NCBI GenBank assembly: GCA_963966185.1
Contig: CAWZYM010000253.1
Coordinates: forward strand, 1,004,001-1,068,000
Origin: Rhabditoides inermis
Taxonomy: Eukaryota; Nematoda; Chromadorea; Rhabditida; Rhabditidae
Direction of reading: 5' to 3'
Length of the DNA stretch: 64,000 bases
Part shown: positions 35,467 to 47,289 of the stretch, in pieces
Position numbering within the stretch: the stretch's first letter is position 1
Layout: each line of letters opens with the position of its first letter
Notes under the pieces: generated by a model
Told to the model about the DNA's origin: nothing
Database searches by the model: none
The model's input: only the letters and a program-made list of their open reading frames with translations
Translations under genes and position numbers: made by a program

Positions 35467-35991
35467 AAAATGCCTCGAATCGGCTCTCAGTATATTTGAG
35501 ACAGATCATCATAATAATAATCATAATAGTTTATACATATTGTATCAATCACCAAACAGCACAAACATCCTAGTACCGGTTAAGAACAAAGGGTAGTTTG
35601 GCAGAATGATGACTGCGACAGAACCTTTTGACACCCAAACGTGTATAAAAAAGTGTATAGATCATCGCAGACGTGACGTGGTCGTATCCGTTTGTATCAC
35701 GCATTCGTTGAATTAGTTGATTGTACCGCTCACACGTCATCTTGTATCGTGACGTCATATCAATTTGTTGACTAGTATGTATCAGTCTCGCACTTCATGT
35801 CTATCGCCTATCGGAGCGAACTCTATGGTATTCACGTCAGTATTCTCGTCTCTTTTTTTGTTCACCAGTATACTTGTCGATAATCGATACTTTGATCGAC
35901 TTGTCTTGTCCGCTGCACTCACAGCGGTGTGTGTGTGTGTGTGTATCGGGTAGGTCAAGGGTAGATAGTTTATATAATGAAATATGAGTCT

Positions 35992-38498
35992 TCATGGGTT
36001 ATGTTTTGAGCGTCTCGAAGTTGACACAAAAACGGTAGAATTATTTGGACGTTCGCATCGAAATGCTGCGACGATGACTTTGTGTAGACTTCGAGTACGG
36101 ATGAGAACAATGAAAAAGTTTATGATGACCTGAAATCATGCAATATGAATTGTTCACAAATGATGAACTCACTCGGAATACGAATGTTATGATGTACACT
36201 GTCGGATTTTGTTCAATGATTGGTATGTGAAGATAATATAGAACATCGGGAATGAAGTTGAAGGCGAAAGAAGTGAGAATAGTCATGCCTGTAACTAATG
36301 TCGTTACATATGTTTTTTTTTGTTTAGCCTAAATCCGGGGTCCTCCTAATCGAGAACAAGATGGAGTTCTTAGGTAATGACCACCTTGAAAAACCGACTA
36401 CATTGTCGTTGATGATGTTTTACAGTAAATGTGCTAAACAGTTTTTGAGCAAGAGAGATTTTTTATTCGCGAGAATAAACAGAGCGAGTAAACGAGATAG
36501 TTATAGACAAACGCTCAACTGCATTTGTGTTTCTCGAAGAATGCAAAAAAATATATATTGTTGCGCGTAGAAGTTTAAAGATACAGTGGCGACCTATTTT
36601 TGACTAGAAGTATTGTTGAAATCATATCAACATGAATCATATCAGCATTTTCTTCCAATCCTATATCAACATAACACAATTGCATTTTGAGCGAAAGAAC
36701 GACGGTTCTGCGTTACTTTCAATTTTGCAACTGCCTGAGATGCAGAAGTTTTTTCTTAATAAAACTGGTCCCGACACGAATTATCTACTTCCTGATGCTC
36801 CAGTACTGCGAAATTTGGGGTCGGAGACATACGCGTGAATCAACTTCCTTCTTTCACTTGCTACATGGCTTAGTGCATGTGAGATGCGTAGTGGCACAAA
36901 GCTCGCGGGTTCAATTCCTATTCTCGCCAAAAGTTTTGCTCTTGCGTAAGTAAGAAGTTGTGGCAGGTAGATAATGGCAGAAATAAGTCGTCAATGTGCC
37001 TTTACTACTGGCAAGCTGCAAATTTCGATTTTTTTTACGGTGTCATGAAGAAATAGGCGATCTACAGAACAAGGCGGAGTCTATTTTGAAACGTAAACAA
37101 GTAAACGTCACGATCTTGAATCATTCCACTACACACTGTTTCACTGAAAGTGACAGAGAAAATGGAACTTCGACCGCGAGAATGACACTCGTTTCTCTTG
37201 CCACTGCGCCACGATGTGAGAACGCGCACACAGAGACCGCTCATCTTGCCAATCGTGAATCGACTGTCAGATGCGTGCACGAACACCAAACAGGAGCCAG
37301 CCAATGGACTAGCGGGCGATTAATGCGGATGGCGCACGAAAGGTGTCGAATTGAACGGAGTACAGCGGCGTTTATGGACAACTGTTAGTACTGTTTATCC
37401 GCGACGAATCAGTTTCGTGAACTCCGTGTTTTTTTGGAAACTCACACTCTCTTTCTTTTGAAAAAAGAGTTCATGTGATAATCAATTTTTTTTGTCGTTT
37501 TTCTGGAACGAAACAAGAACATTATGATCATTTATGTTTTGTTTTTAATCATCAAAACATACTTCGATTTCAAAACGTACCTATTGTTTTTGTGAAGTAC
37601 ATGAATTGTTTTCCAAGTTTGTTTGATCGTTTCTGTGAGTTCTACAAAACAAGGGGTGAAAATTACAATGTGTGCGATAATACCTTGTAAAACAAAATCG
37701 TATTCACATAAAGTAAACAACTCATGATAACGCAGCACATGTTACTTATAACTTTGTAATCAGTAAACGCCTGAAACGTGAAGTGATTGTGTATGAGTTA
37801 CATATATGGTACTCACTGGCACATTTACAATCATTAACAAACAGTAAGAGTCCACCAAGTTAGTTTTAAAGTACAAAACGAGAGTATTCACGGCAGTAGT
37901 TGTTAAGCTTACAGCAACAGGTACTGTAAACAAATATTTTATTAAAACTTGTGATCATTCTTACCTGTGATTAAAATTGTAGTTATTTTCTTACTGTAAG
38001 CAATGTATTTAAAGGGAAGCAGTACGGCGCAAAATCGGAATCAGTTTCAATTAGTATGAGTGAAAAAAGAAGAAAAAAAACCTATCTATAGATATTACTA
38101 ATACAGCGAAGGAATCAAGTTGCCAAGAAATATCTGTGAGGAAAAAGTAGCCTTGAAAAGCACAGACTTTCCGAAGGACGTATTTCACCGCTGAATGATT
38201 CCAACACTTCACCAACACGTGTTTTTCTCTTACGTTTATCAAATCTCAACAATCTGTCAAGACCTGACCAAAATGTGCTCAGACCTACTAAACAGTCGAC
38301 AAATATCGCAAATATCATCATGACTGATCCTTTCTGAAAAAAAATTGTTCATCAAATCAACAAATTGTTTCAACGAACGGTGTTGCTTTGCAAAAATAGA
38401 ATAAGAAGAGAGGCAGTAAGGACAGCCATAATTGCCCCACCAACTGTATAAATCATTACAATATTGCGCAAAGAAGACGGCCAGTATTCCAGATCCAT
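35992..38498 (-). CDS. Nematode 7TM chemoreceptor gene B (paralog of gene A)
   Basis: Starts MDLEYWPSSLRNIVMIY at ATG 38498. Exons follow the order of gene A: MMIFAIFVDCLVG (about 38320-38220); a TM3 exon ending VLVISIDR; FCAVLLPFKYIAYSKK (about 38030-37970, with an ACAG/GTAAGA donor); AVSLTTTAVNTLVLYF (about 37930-37815); NSQKRSNKLGK (about 37640-37580); then 36290-35992 with TM6 ILTSFAFNFIPD, an intron of about 44 nt with a GTGAGT donor, and VIINFFIVLIRTRSL to TGA at 35992. The 37.6-36.3 kb intron contains an S1 tRNA-like repeat. No disrupting stop was seen in the exons checked, so this is the best candidate for an intact member. Confidence 0.7.
36695..36960 (+). repeat. tRNA-containing repeat S1, copy 1
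   Basis: Shares cagtactgcgaaatttgggg and the tRNA-like unit (36860-36935: atggcttagtgcatgtg, then gggttcaattcc) with the inverted copies at 46455-46795 and 60762-61090. The body lies 5' of the tRNA-like unit. Confidence 0.65.
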
Positions 38499-39042
38499 TG
38501 CCGACAACTGATCTCTGAATTGAGAATTAATGTTTCAATTGAGAAAAATATAGCTGGTGGTTGAAACTAAACTTTTTATTCCCGCCCATTGTGTTCAGAA
38601 AACCGGAACTACAAGCAAAAAGAAAAGAAATACAATCTTTGGGTGTTTTTGTATTGTTTTCAATCCGTTTGATAGCGACACGTGCCTATATCAACACATA
38701 CATTCTGTGATACAAAAAGTAGGAGTGAATCAACATAGGTTTTTTTATCGTGTTAAAGATACGGTACCTATTTCAGACAATTCTTGATCGTTTTTGCGTT
38801 TCAAAACGGTTATTTGAGTACAGGTTACACCAAGTTTCTACGAGTGCGCAGTGAACAGAAACGATCAGCAGACCGCTCTGAACGCATATGTTCTATTGCC
38901 AACCACTCTGCACTCTCTTCTCTTTGCGCGCTCTCTCGCACTTTCTCGCATGTGCCGTCGGCAAAGAGCCGAAGCAGCCGAGGAGCATGCGAAAAACCGA
39001 AACGACCCTGTTACTTGAAATTCAGACAAACCAGAAACAGTG

Positions 39043-39425
39043 CAAAATTCTCTTTCGAAAAGTACGTAAGTAAAGAGAAGAGGTTTGTCTGGATCTGATT
39101 CAACAAAAGCACATGCATAAAATCTCTTTGCAGCTGACTAAAATATCGAAACAAACCTGCTCTTTCGAATCACTCTAAAATGTGTTTTTAACATTAAAAA
39201 TATATAATGTAAGGTGAGTGTGAAATAGGCCAAATTTTCATTATAATTCACTATAAATAATTTATTATAATGCACAATGTTTATGTTCTAATTTCATAAA
39301 TTCAAAAGAGCAGGTTTGTTTTGATATTTTAGTCAGCTGCAAAGAGATTTTATGCATGTGCTTTTGTTGAATCAGATCCAGACAAACCTCTTCTCTTTAC
39401 TTACGTACTTTTCGAAAGAGAATGG
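39043..39425. mobile_element. TIR element M1, uninterrupted copy
   Basis: Arms of about 125 bp: attctctttcgaaaagtacg...cctgctcttt on the left and the nearly perfect inverse on the right (39300-39425), with a unique AT-rich loop of about 120 bp. It is the same family as 23311-26428, where an RTE LINE is inserted. No ORF. Confidence 0.85.
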
Positions 39426-40117
39426 ATGTCCTTTTCTCAAATTTCGAAGAAATTTTTTTTCACATTAGTGAATTACGAAAATAAAATTTACATATTACAA
39501 ACTCACTAGTCAAAATGTCATGATTGAAAATACAAATAACTTATACAACAATACTACATAGTAATATTCACTGGTTTGAAATTATAAAATAGTTTCTGTG
39601 ATTCCCGCTTTTTTGAAACTGATAGATCATGTGTTGCCGAACAATGTTGTGTTATATAATGAATGTATGTAAATTAGAAACCTTCGAAATAGCTTGTTCG
39701 AATCGCTCACGCGCCTGCCGGTCGCTCATTGACGCGCGCTACACACGTTACAAATTTCTCTCTTCTTCCCTTCATCTCCTAAGCAGTTCCATTACCTACA
39801 TAGCAAGTTACTAGCTAGTCGAAATGAAATTCTACTACGAGTAAACTAGCCATTCTTCACTAGTTATCATGTCATATTGCGAGTGCATGTACCGTTAAAA
39901 GTTTGTTTATCAGCAGTTTCAAGTTATACAACCGTCGACCTAGCCAATAAGGGGACCGACCTAAGGCTCTCGAGTACAAATCGCTAGCTGCTTACATGGG
40001 GTCCATCGATTGATGCAATGAATTTGGATCAGATGACGTCATAGACTTCTGACTAGAGGCTGACGAAAGTTGTGAAGGTGGTCGTCACTCCACCGTGACT
40101 AGCAGTACATCATTGGC

Positions 40118-40182
40118 CGCCGAGAGGATTGAACTCAGGACCGCATGATAGCTGCGCGCACATCCACTGCGCTAGCCACCCC
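40118..40182 (-). repeat. tRNA-like repeat unit
   Basis: On the minus strand ggtggctagcgcagtggatg (box A) is followed by gtcctgagttcaatcctc (box B). Partial copy at 16665-16712. Confidence 0.5.
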
Positions 40183-40208
40183 ATATTCTCAAAGAAATTT
40201 CAGCATGA

Positions 40209-40279
40209 TGTGGAATAGCTCAAGTGGTAGGGTGAGGGCGTACTGGTACTAACCAGGCGCGTTCGATCTTCACATCTGC
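40209..40279 (+). repeat. tRNA-like repeat unit
   Basis: tagctcaagtggtaggg (box A) and cgcgttcgatcttc (box B) are correctly spaced on the plus strand. The anticodon arm does not fold canonically, so it is a tRNA-derived repeat and not a tRNA gene. Only about 30 bp separates it from the opposed unit at 40118-40182. Confidence 0.45.
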
Positions 40280-40639
40280 CAGTTTGTTTTGCGAATGTTT
40301 TGCGATGTTTGCAAATGAATTCGAATGTTGCTTTTGGAATCGTTTATGTATGTGCACATATGTATCATATAAAACAGACTTCATTAGATTCTGAGCCACT
40401 GAAACCTCGGTCATGAATTGTAATTGCAGAGCCGAGTGCGTTAAACTGATCTTCCTTAATATATGTTAATGGCAGTATTACTGTTAGAATTGGGAAGTTG
40501 TGGCACAGAGATCAAAGCAGCCCCACCCGCACTGCTCTGCTCCTCCCCTATTCGCACGTTCTTTAACTGCCGAGCGCGCTCTCACTGGCTCTCTCCTCAC
40601 CGATCGATCGATTTGATTACAGGCCGGCTGCCCATTATG

Positions 40640-40840
40640 GCTCGCACGAGAAAGAGAGCGCGCGCAGAGAGCGTGCGCGAGTGAGAGAATCAGAGGTCAG
40701 AGAGAGAAAGAGAGTGGCTGATCGAAAAGCGGGGCATGCTCGGCTGGAAGAAGAGAGAGCGCGCAGAGAGCGTACGCTCGTGAGAGAGCCAAGAGGCCGG
40801 GATGTGAGAGTGGCTGAGCGAGAGGCGGGGCATGAGCGTT
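40640..40840. repeat. Tandem duplication of ~110 bp, GC/GA-rich
   Basis: gagagcgcgcgcagagagcg followed by gtggctgatcgaaaagcggg is repeated about 110 bp later with small changes (gagagcgcgcagagagcgta, then gtggctgagcgagaggcggg). ORFs through it are not recognisable. Confidence 0.6.
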
Positions 40841-40919
40841 CGACCAATCAGATTGCACAGACAGTGGGCCGAGCGACCAATGAGCGCAGAGTGCAGTGGG
40901 CGGGGCTTACGTGATGCAC

Positions 40920-40954
<35 letters not shown>

Positions 40955-40956
40955 AA
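40920..40956. repeat. (GTC)n microsatellite
   Basis: About 11 units of CGT/GTC. Confidence 0.95.
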
Positions 40957-41127
40957 ACACGTTTAGTGGCAGAATGAGCGAAAAGTTGTTTTTGATATTT
41001 TGGAAGCCGCAACCGATATGTATTTCTTGTATCATACTCATAAGTCTTGTCAAATGATATTCTAACAAAAAAAACACATACTATGGAGCATATCGTATTG
41101 GGATAGAGGAAATTGAGTATGCCTTGG

Positions 41128-41185
41128 GGGTGACGCGCTGCGCGCGTCAAAGATCAAGACAAACGGGCGGCGCTGCGCGCCGCCC
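41128..41185. repeat. Two adjacent GC-rich perfect hairpins
   Basis: gacgcgctgcgcgcgtc and gggcggcgctgcgcgccgccc (9-bp arms, 3-nt loop) lie about 20 bp apart, next to the fold-back element at 41250. Confidence 0.7.
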
Positions 41186-41249
41186 TCAATAGCATGATGA
41201 GCACTTGCACACGGTTTGAAAAAACTAGAAAAAACGTGAAATTGTAACA

Positions 41250-42960
41250 TAACACGCAATCTCTGAGAGAATCGGACACCACTGGGATCTAGGATATGAA
41301 ATAGTGGAAAGTTATAATGTTTTGGTGTTTTCAGTAACTAACAAGTATCAACAACATGTTATGGAACTTTTTTTTCGAAATTAAAATGATTAATTTTTGA
41401 TAAGCTAAATCGGTCAAATGTCATCGAAACCTATACATATAACCCATTTTTGGACAGCTGTTACAATTTTAAGAAACTTTTTATATAGACAGAATTTGAT
41501 GTTAACCAAAGGGTAAGCTTTTATACGCAAAAATATGAATTCCATTGCAAAAAATAAATACCTTTAAATATATGGAAGTTCGATAGCAGTCTCTAGTTTT
41601 CACTATTCGAAACTTAAACTAGTTTATAATCAAATAAAAATTATAAGAGGAAAATCGAAGGGTACGTCTTTTTTGCTACAGCCGTTTGAAAGTGATCCAG
41701 CCATGGTGGTCCATCGCAAATGGACCATTAGCAGAAAATTAACCGACCAAAACTAATTATTTCTGAAAACTAGAAGTGATTTAAAAAATACTTTGTGTTC
41801 ACATTGTCGTTGTACCATCAAATCCTAAAAAGTTATGAGCGTTTCAATCAAAGAAAATTTAAATTTTTTCACTCTTTTGGACGTGGTGATTATTCAGTCT
41901 TCAATAGCACCTTATTCTGGTTAGTTTATGAAAATGTAACCTATCCGAAGTGTAAAAACACGTATATTTCGAAAATCGAAGGGGGCGTCTTTCGAAATAT
42001 CTACCTTTGAATGTTGCCAGCTCGCGAACATGCAATCCTTAACCAAAACCGTTCCACTATAATAGTACTTTTTGTAACTAGTTGTTTAAACTTACCAAAA
42101 AGAATATAAAAACTATGTGTTTTCGAAAATAACAACGAGAACGTATTTTGATTTATCGATCTTCATTGTCGTCATGTTCGCGAGCCAGCAACATGCAAAC
42201 GTCGATATCTCAAAAGACGCCCCCTTCGATTTTTGAAATATACGTGTTTTTACACTTCGTATAGGTTACATTTTCATAAACTAACCAGAATAAGGTGCTA
42301 TTGAAGACTGGATAATCACCACGTCCAAAAGAGTGGAAATTTTTAAATTTTCTTGGATTGAAACGCTCATATTTTTTTAGGATTTGATGGTACAACGACA
42401 ATGTGAACACAAAGTATGCCTCAAATCACGTCTGGTTTACAAAAATAGTTAGTTTTGGTCGGTTAATTTTCTGCTAATGGTCCATTTGCGATGGACCACC
42501 ATGGCTGGATCACTTTCAAACGGCTGTAGCAAAAAAGACGTACCCTTCGATTTTCCTCGTATAATTTTTATTTGATCATAAACTAGTTTAAGTTTCGAAT
42601 AGTGAAAACTATAGACTGCTATCGAACTTCCATGTATTTATAAGCATTTATTTTCTACAATGAAAATCATATTTTTGCCTGTAAAAGCTTACCCTTTGAA
42701 CTACATCAAATTTATTTTATATAAAACGTTTCTTAAATTGTTGAAAGGAATCGAACGCGCTCTTGAAAAGTTAATTTGGACAAAAATTGATAAAGTTGAG
42801 GTGATGGTCCCTTAACTGGCCAAATATGCAAATATCATCGACATCACTATTACTACTTTGTAAAGGACCCTTCATAACCCTTAACTACGCCTTGAAAAAC
42901 CCTAGGTCCCATATGTCCCAAAAACGTCCGATTCTCTCAAAGACTGCGTGATAAAACATG
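41250..42960. mobile_element. 1.7-kb fold-back (palindromic) element
   Basis: Both ends carry cacgcaatct/ctgagagaatcggac type termini (left 41253-41274, right inverted 42931-42952). Long matching arms run inward to about 42010 and back from about 42170. Examples: gtgatccagccatggtggtc at 41693 and inverted near 42500; cttcaatagcaccttattct at 41899 and inverted near 42289. The arms are about 800 bp and the unpaired centre about 160 bp. The same 66-71 codon frame is open in both arms (41795-42010 plus; 42410-42210 minus), probably by chance. The motif tcgaagggggcgtctt / tcgaagggtacgtctt recurs several times within the arms. No transposase. Confidence 0.85.
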
Positions 42961-44330
42961 GAATGTTGACTGATTGTTCTAGAAAAGAGTTTACAGTTGA
43001 ATGATTCACATACTTTATTATAGAAGGGGTCGGGTAGTGAGTTTCAAAGCATTTGAATTTTGTTGAAATATTACTGTTCAAAGGTTAAACTACCTTTAAT
43101 CGAGGCACGCTTAAATCGAATAATGATATTCTGAGTACTTATCTGACAAGAAATTTACAGGCCCACTTAGTTGTAGCTCACGTCACATATTTCTGATGTA
43201 ACTATAGCACTGCGTGTGCAGCAATAACTCATGTCGCCGCGCTGGTTTGTTCACTCACCTACCTCTAACGATTACAACTTCTCGTCTTACAAACATTAGA
43301 GCAACGGCTGATTCTGAATGATGTGGCGAACATGCATAGAGTGACCACAAACTCTACATACCTTGACTTTCATGGCATTTTCGTCCACCGACTCGTTTAT
43401 ACGCATATATAATGGGTATCACGTATCATCAGTATCATCATGTTTTTTTTTTTGATTTTGTGTTATAGGCTAGTAAAAATCATGTAAATTAGACAAGGCG
43501 AGCTAGCGCTTTTTTGTTTGTGGTCCCGCCACGACATTCTGTTGAACGCTTCAAAACTGCAGATTGCGCGGAAAAGACATGAACGAAGAGCGATAACTTC
43601 CTGTGTGGTTCAAATCTATGTGCGTCGTTATGACGCGGACCTCGCCGGTTCGAGTCCTGTCTACGGCAAATGTTTTGCATGCGTAGTAATACGCGTTCAA
43701 GAGAGCTAGTTGCAGTTTGCAGTCGTCACTGTTCCTACAAACTATGAGATTGGAAAATATGTTTGACATGAGGAATACCTCAAAATGCAAAGTGCTGGTA
43801 TGGAAAAAAACCGGATAAGATGAAACTATTCGAAAAAAATACAACACTCGAACACGCAACGACAAAAAAGTATGGCAGAATATTGTAGGTCATAAAAATT
43901 AACATGCTACTTGGGGGAGATGACGGAAGCACGTAAGAGAATGAGATAAAAAAGAGAAAGATACTTTTGCACAAGTGACTAGCTGTGAGTGACTAGCTGG
44001 CTAGCAACTTCGCCGCTGCTGTTCCTTCATCGTGAAAACCACAAAATGTTACTGTTGAAGAATGAAAAATCATATTGTTTATTGAAAACCGATGTATTCT
44101 TTTAGAAAATCTATGGTAAGAGTCACAACTGTATACATATATTAGTCACTATGAAACCCAAATTGTAGTCAGGGAAACACATTATCAGGCTGATTTACTT
44201 CCATTCTTGTTGATGTAGGCACGCTTCGCTCATCAACAAAATGAGAACAAACGGGAAGAACAAAAAAAATCGTATTTGTTATTGTGTTGCTTTTAGTTCT
44301 GGTTCTTTGAACAGACTTTTGGCAATTAGA
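42960..44330 (+). other. No gene; tRNA-like repeat at about 43605-43675
   Basis: The plus-strand sequence gtgcgtcgttatgacgcgg followed by ccggttcgagtcctg has box-B character, and the 3' tail ctacggcaaatgttttgc resembles the tails at 61200 and 27760. The rest shows no coding exon. Confidence 0.35.
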
Positions 44331-44708
44331 GTTTTCAATCTACATTACAGGTCGTATTTATTACCTTCAGTTTCGTAAGGTTTTATCACTCACAGTTCCA
44401 ATTACTGCTACTTCAGTTGCAGCTACTTCTACAGTACAGTCAGAGAAATGTGAGCCGCATGTGCCACGTGGCCCATGTGGTCCACGGTGTGCCATGCTCT
44501 CGTTTCTCTCCCCACTCTCCACGTGAGACACACTCTCTCATCACGTCTACTCCTCTTCTATTGCTCGTGCTCTCTAGTCCTCTCTGGTCCTCACACGTCT
44601 GGACGCTTCGCAGTCGAGAGTCGATCCGTCCCTACTTTGCCGATGGCTACCTTTAGGCAGAATGACTTTTGTGCCACGCTATCGTTTCTCTCACCACTCT
44701 CCACTTAC

Positions 44709-44770
<62 letters not shown>

Positions 44771-44935
44771 GCCTATATCACGTCTTGTTCAATACACGTA
44801 CTTTCCTTTTAGTTTGAGCACAGGTTTCATTACTTGTACTTTAACTCACAGAGTGTACTCTTCGCAGTTTTAATCACAGGTCAAATTACTTCTAGTTTTA
44901 ATCACAGGATATGTTATTTTCACCTAAAATGACAA
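44330..44935. repeat. Minisatellite (same unit as 11560-11735, inverted), CA microsatellite and local duplication
   Basis: Units like ttttaatcacaggtcaaatta (split here: ttttaatcacagg + tcaaattacttctag) occur near 44340-44420 and 44815-44930. Between them lies (CA)n at 44707-44766 and a duplicated stretch (ctctcgtttctctccccactc at 44498; atcgtttctctcaccactct at 44681). Confidence 0.7.
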
Positions 44936-45435
44936 GTTTTGTCACTTCTATAAATGATATACATTTATCTAGTATAGTACGCGGATACTGTGAGTCATAA
45001 CAATGTAACACGAAACAAATAACACCGGAAATATAACAATATAGTTTGACAAACAATGGGTGGGAGGGGGTGAGAGTGGGATGATGAGGAAAAAAGAGAT
45101 AGAGAGTGCCAGCTAGCCAGAGAGTTCGTGATGTCTAAACTCGCAAATTGCGCCAAGGTCAAAACCGCTGAGCGCGAATTTGAAAGACGCTGCGTTTTCG
45201 AGATATACGCGCCTAAAACGCGCGGTATGGTGCGAGCGCGGCACAGAAATCAAACAGAGAGAGGGTCAGACAGTCAAACAGAGAGAGGGTCAGATAGTGC
45301 GTTTTTTGAGACGGCGTGATGCCGTGAAAAAATTGTGCCATCTTAGCCACGCCCCTCGACATCCCTACTTACGTGTTGTACTTTCAAACGAACTTGGTAG
45401 ACAATTATTGTTTGCTCATGAGCTCATGACTGTAT

Positions 45436-46031
45436 AGGGTATCCCCCCGGTTCACGGTATGGCAGCCATCTCGCCGCATATTTTCCAGACATCATTTCAT
45501 CGCATATAATCGCGCTATCGACCCGCGCAAGACCATTCGACCGCGCGAATCGCGCGCTTTGAGGTCTGATTTTAGGGAAATGAAGGTGATTTGCAATTCT
45601 AATGAAGCATAGTTTTTCACCTTCCAGAGCTAATAACTCTTTCCGGAGATGATGAATTTTTCCAGTTTTCGGATATGTGGTGTGAATCCACAGTTCCAAT
45701 AGAAGTCTAGATTTCGATTTTTGAATTTTGATCTAGTTTTCTTGTTATCAATCGATAACCACGTTTTTGAACCTACTCAATGGGTGAAATCTAGAAAACT
45801 TAATAACTCACTTCAAACCCATGCTACAGAACCCAGTTTGAGGGAGAAGGTTCTTTGATAGCGTCTGCACAGAACTCTAGTTTTCGATTTTTCGATTTCT
45901 TTCATTTTTGCCGTGTTTTCGGTGTAAAACCTCAAAATTTCTCCAATTTGCATAAAAAGCTCGTCATTTCGCCCATGTCTGGCCGACCGCCGATAATTCG
46001 CGTACCGTGAAAATGGGGGATACCCTATAGA
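45436..46031. mobile_element. TIR element family M2, copy 2
   Basis: Left end tagggtatccccccggttca and right end the inverted gtgaaaatgggggataccct, with ata at both outer edges. Shares internal blocks with 33690-34078. About 595 bp; no ORF of note. Confidence 0.8.
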
Positions 46032-46454
46032 TGTGCCAGTGAGTAACACTTGTATGTATTTCTCACAAAAAGCTCACGTTTTCAGGAAACTAGTTACAGA
46101 GAACAAAGTCATATGTAAAATGTGCTGCGTTATTATGAGTAGTTTACTATGAATCAATACGATTTCGTTTTATAAAGTAGTACCAAATACTCTTTTTTTT
46201 ACTACTTGTTTTGTAGAACTCACAAAAACGATCGAAGAAACTCGGAAAACCTTTCATGTATTAGACAAAAACAATAGGTACGTTTCGAAACGAAAAAGTT
46301 TTTTGTTAATTTTGTAGGAATAAAAATCGTTAGAACCGGGTGCACGAGTTTGAATCCTCATCATACATCCCACTCCGTTATTCTACCGCACTCGGTTATT
46401 TCAGTTTCTCTCCGCGAACCGAGAAAGCGAACACAATGTGAAAAATCAGGCGCA

Positions 46455-46795
46455 GCCACAACTCCTCATTTTCACACGAGCAAATCCTTTGGAGGTAGCT
46501 GGAATCGAACCAGCGAGCTGGGTGCCACAACGCAGAGCACATGCACTGAGCCATGAATGCCTCCGTTCATTTGCGCTCATGTCTCCGATCCCAATTTTCG
46601 CAGTATCGAATAGTTGGGCGGTAGGCTATACGTGATGGGCCCAATTTTGAATTTAAATTTTTGCTGCATACTTGACAGTTGCAGATTCGAAAGTTACGCA
46701 AAATCGTCGTTTTTTTCGCAAAATTTGCAATTGTGTTAGGTTAATAATGTTAATATGATTTTAATAACACTTCAAGTCAAAAATAAGTCTCTCAA
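46455..46795 (-). repeat. tRNA-containing repeat S1, copy 2
   Basis: The tRNA-like unit on the minus strand (46560-46490) has atggctcagtgcatgtgctc (box A) and tggttcgattccagc (box B). The body extends to about 46795 and ends near tgttaggttaata, shared with 60762-61090. Confidence 0.75.
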
Positions 46796-46997
46796 AAATA
46801 AGTTCCTTTAACGTAACAAAATAAATTTCAGGTCTTTCTATTCTCACGTCTATCTTTTTCATAATCATACTCGATGTTCTATTTTATCTTCATAAACCAA
46901 AATTCGTCTATGTACATTTTCACTTTTGTACTACGAGTAAATCCATTAGTTTCGTACAAATATCAATTTATGTGTTCAGGTCATCATGAACCTTTTT

Positions 46998-47247
46998 TTT
47001 CGATGCCGCCCGTGAGGTTCGATGCCGCCCGTGGGCCTAAAGAAGTTCCGCTACCGCGGTGGGTTGGCGACCACCCTGACACGTTGTCAGCCGCTAGCCA
47101 GAAGACACACCGTCATCGTGGATTCTCATTGCTGGTTTTCTAGAGCCATACCATCTATTACTCTACTGCTGTCCCTCCATTGTCATTGTTCACAGGCATT
47201 TCATGTGTGACGCATCCTTGTGGTGTAATAAATTTAATTTAATTTCA
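46998..47247 (+). mobile_element. 5'-truncated LINE 3' end inserted in fragment D
   Basis: The insert begins with a duplicated ttcgatgccgcccgtg unit and ends aataaatttaatttaattt, like a CR1-type 3' tail. One frame reads SRAIPS...LHCHC...FHV, loosely matching the C-terminal LINE pattern. The identification rests on the tail and position, so it is tentative. Confidence 0.4.
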
Positions 47248-47289
47248 TTGTCCTCATCCGTACACGAAGTCTACACAAAGTGAATGTGA

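Larger units (their letters stand above)
46200..47285 (+). pseudogene. Chemoreceptor fragment D, broken and interrupted by two repeats
   Basis: The loop exon at 46216-46281 matches NSQKRSKKLGKPFMY of gene A but has an in-frame TAG, followed by the conserved AATAG/GTACGT donor. The TM6 exon (46832-46945) and TM7 exon (46977 onward) are recognisable (GLSILTSIF..., then the GTCATCAT start). The TM7 exon is cut after gaaccttttt and resumes at cattgtcctcatccgtacac (about 47248-47282), with a 250-bp insertion between. An S1 repeat lies in the intron. No 5' exons are present. Confidence 0.75.

Noticed and set aside
41795..42410. Two copies of a 66-71-codon ORF in the fold-back element
   Set aside because: They are in opposite arms and are the same DNA inverted. 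The frame shows no domain, and nearby sequence has the same motif repeats, so coding is unlikely.
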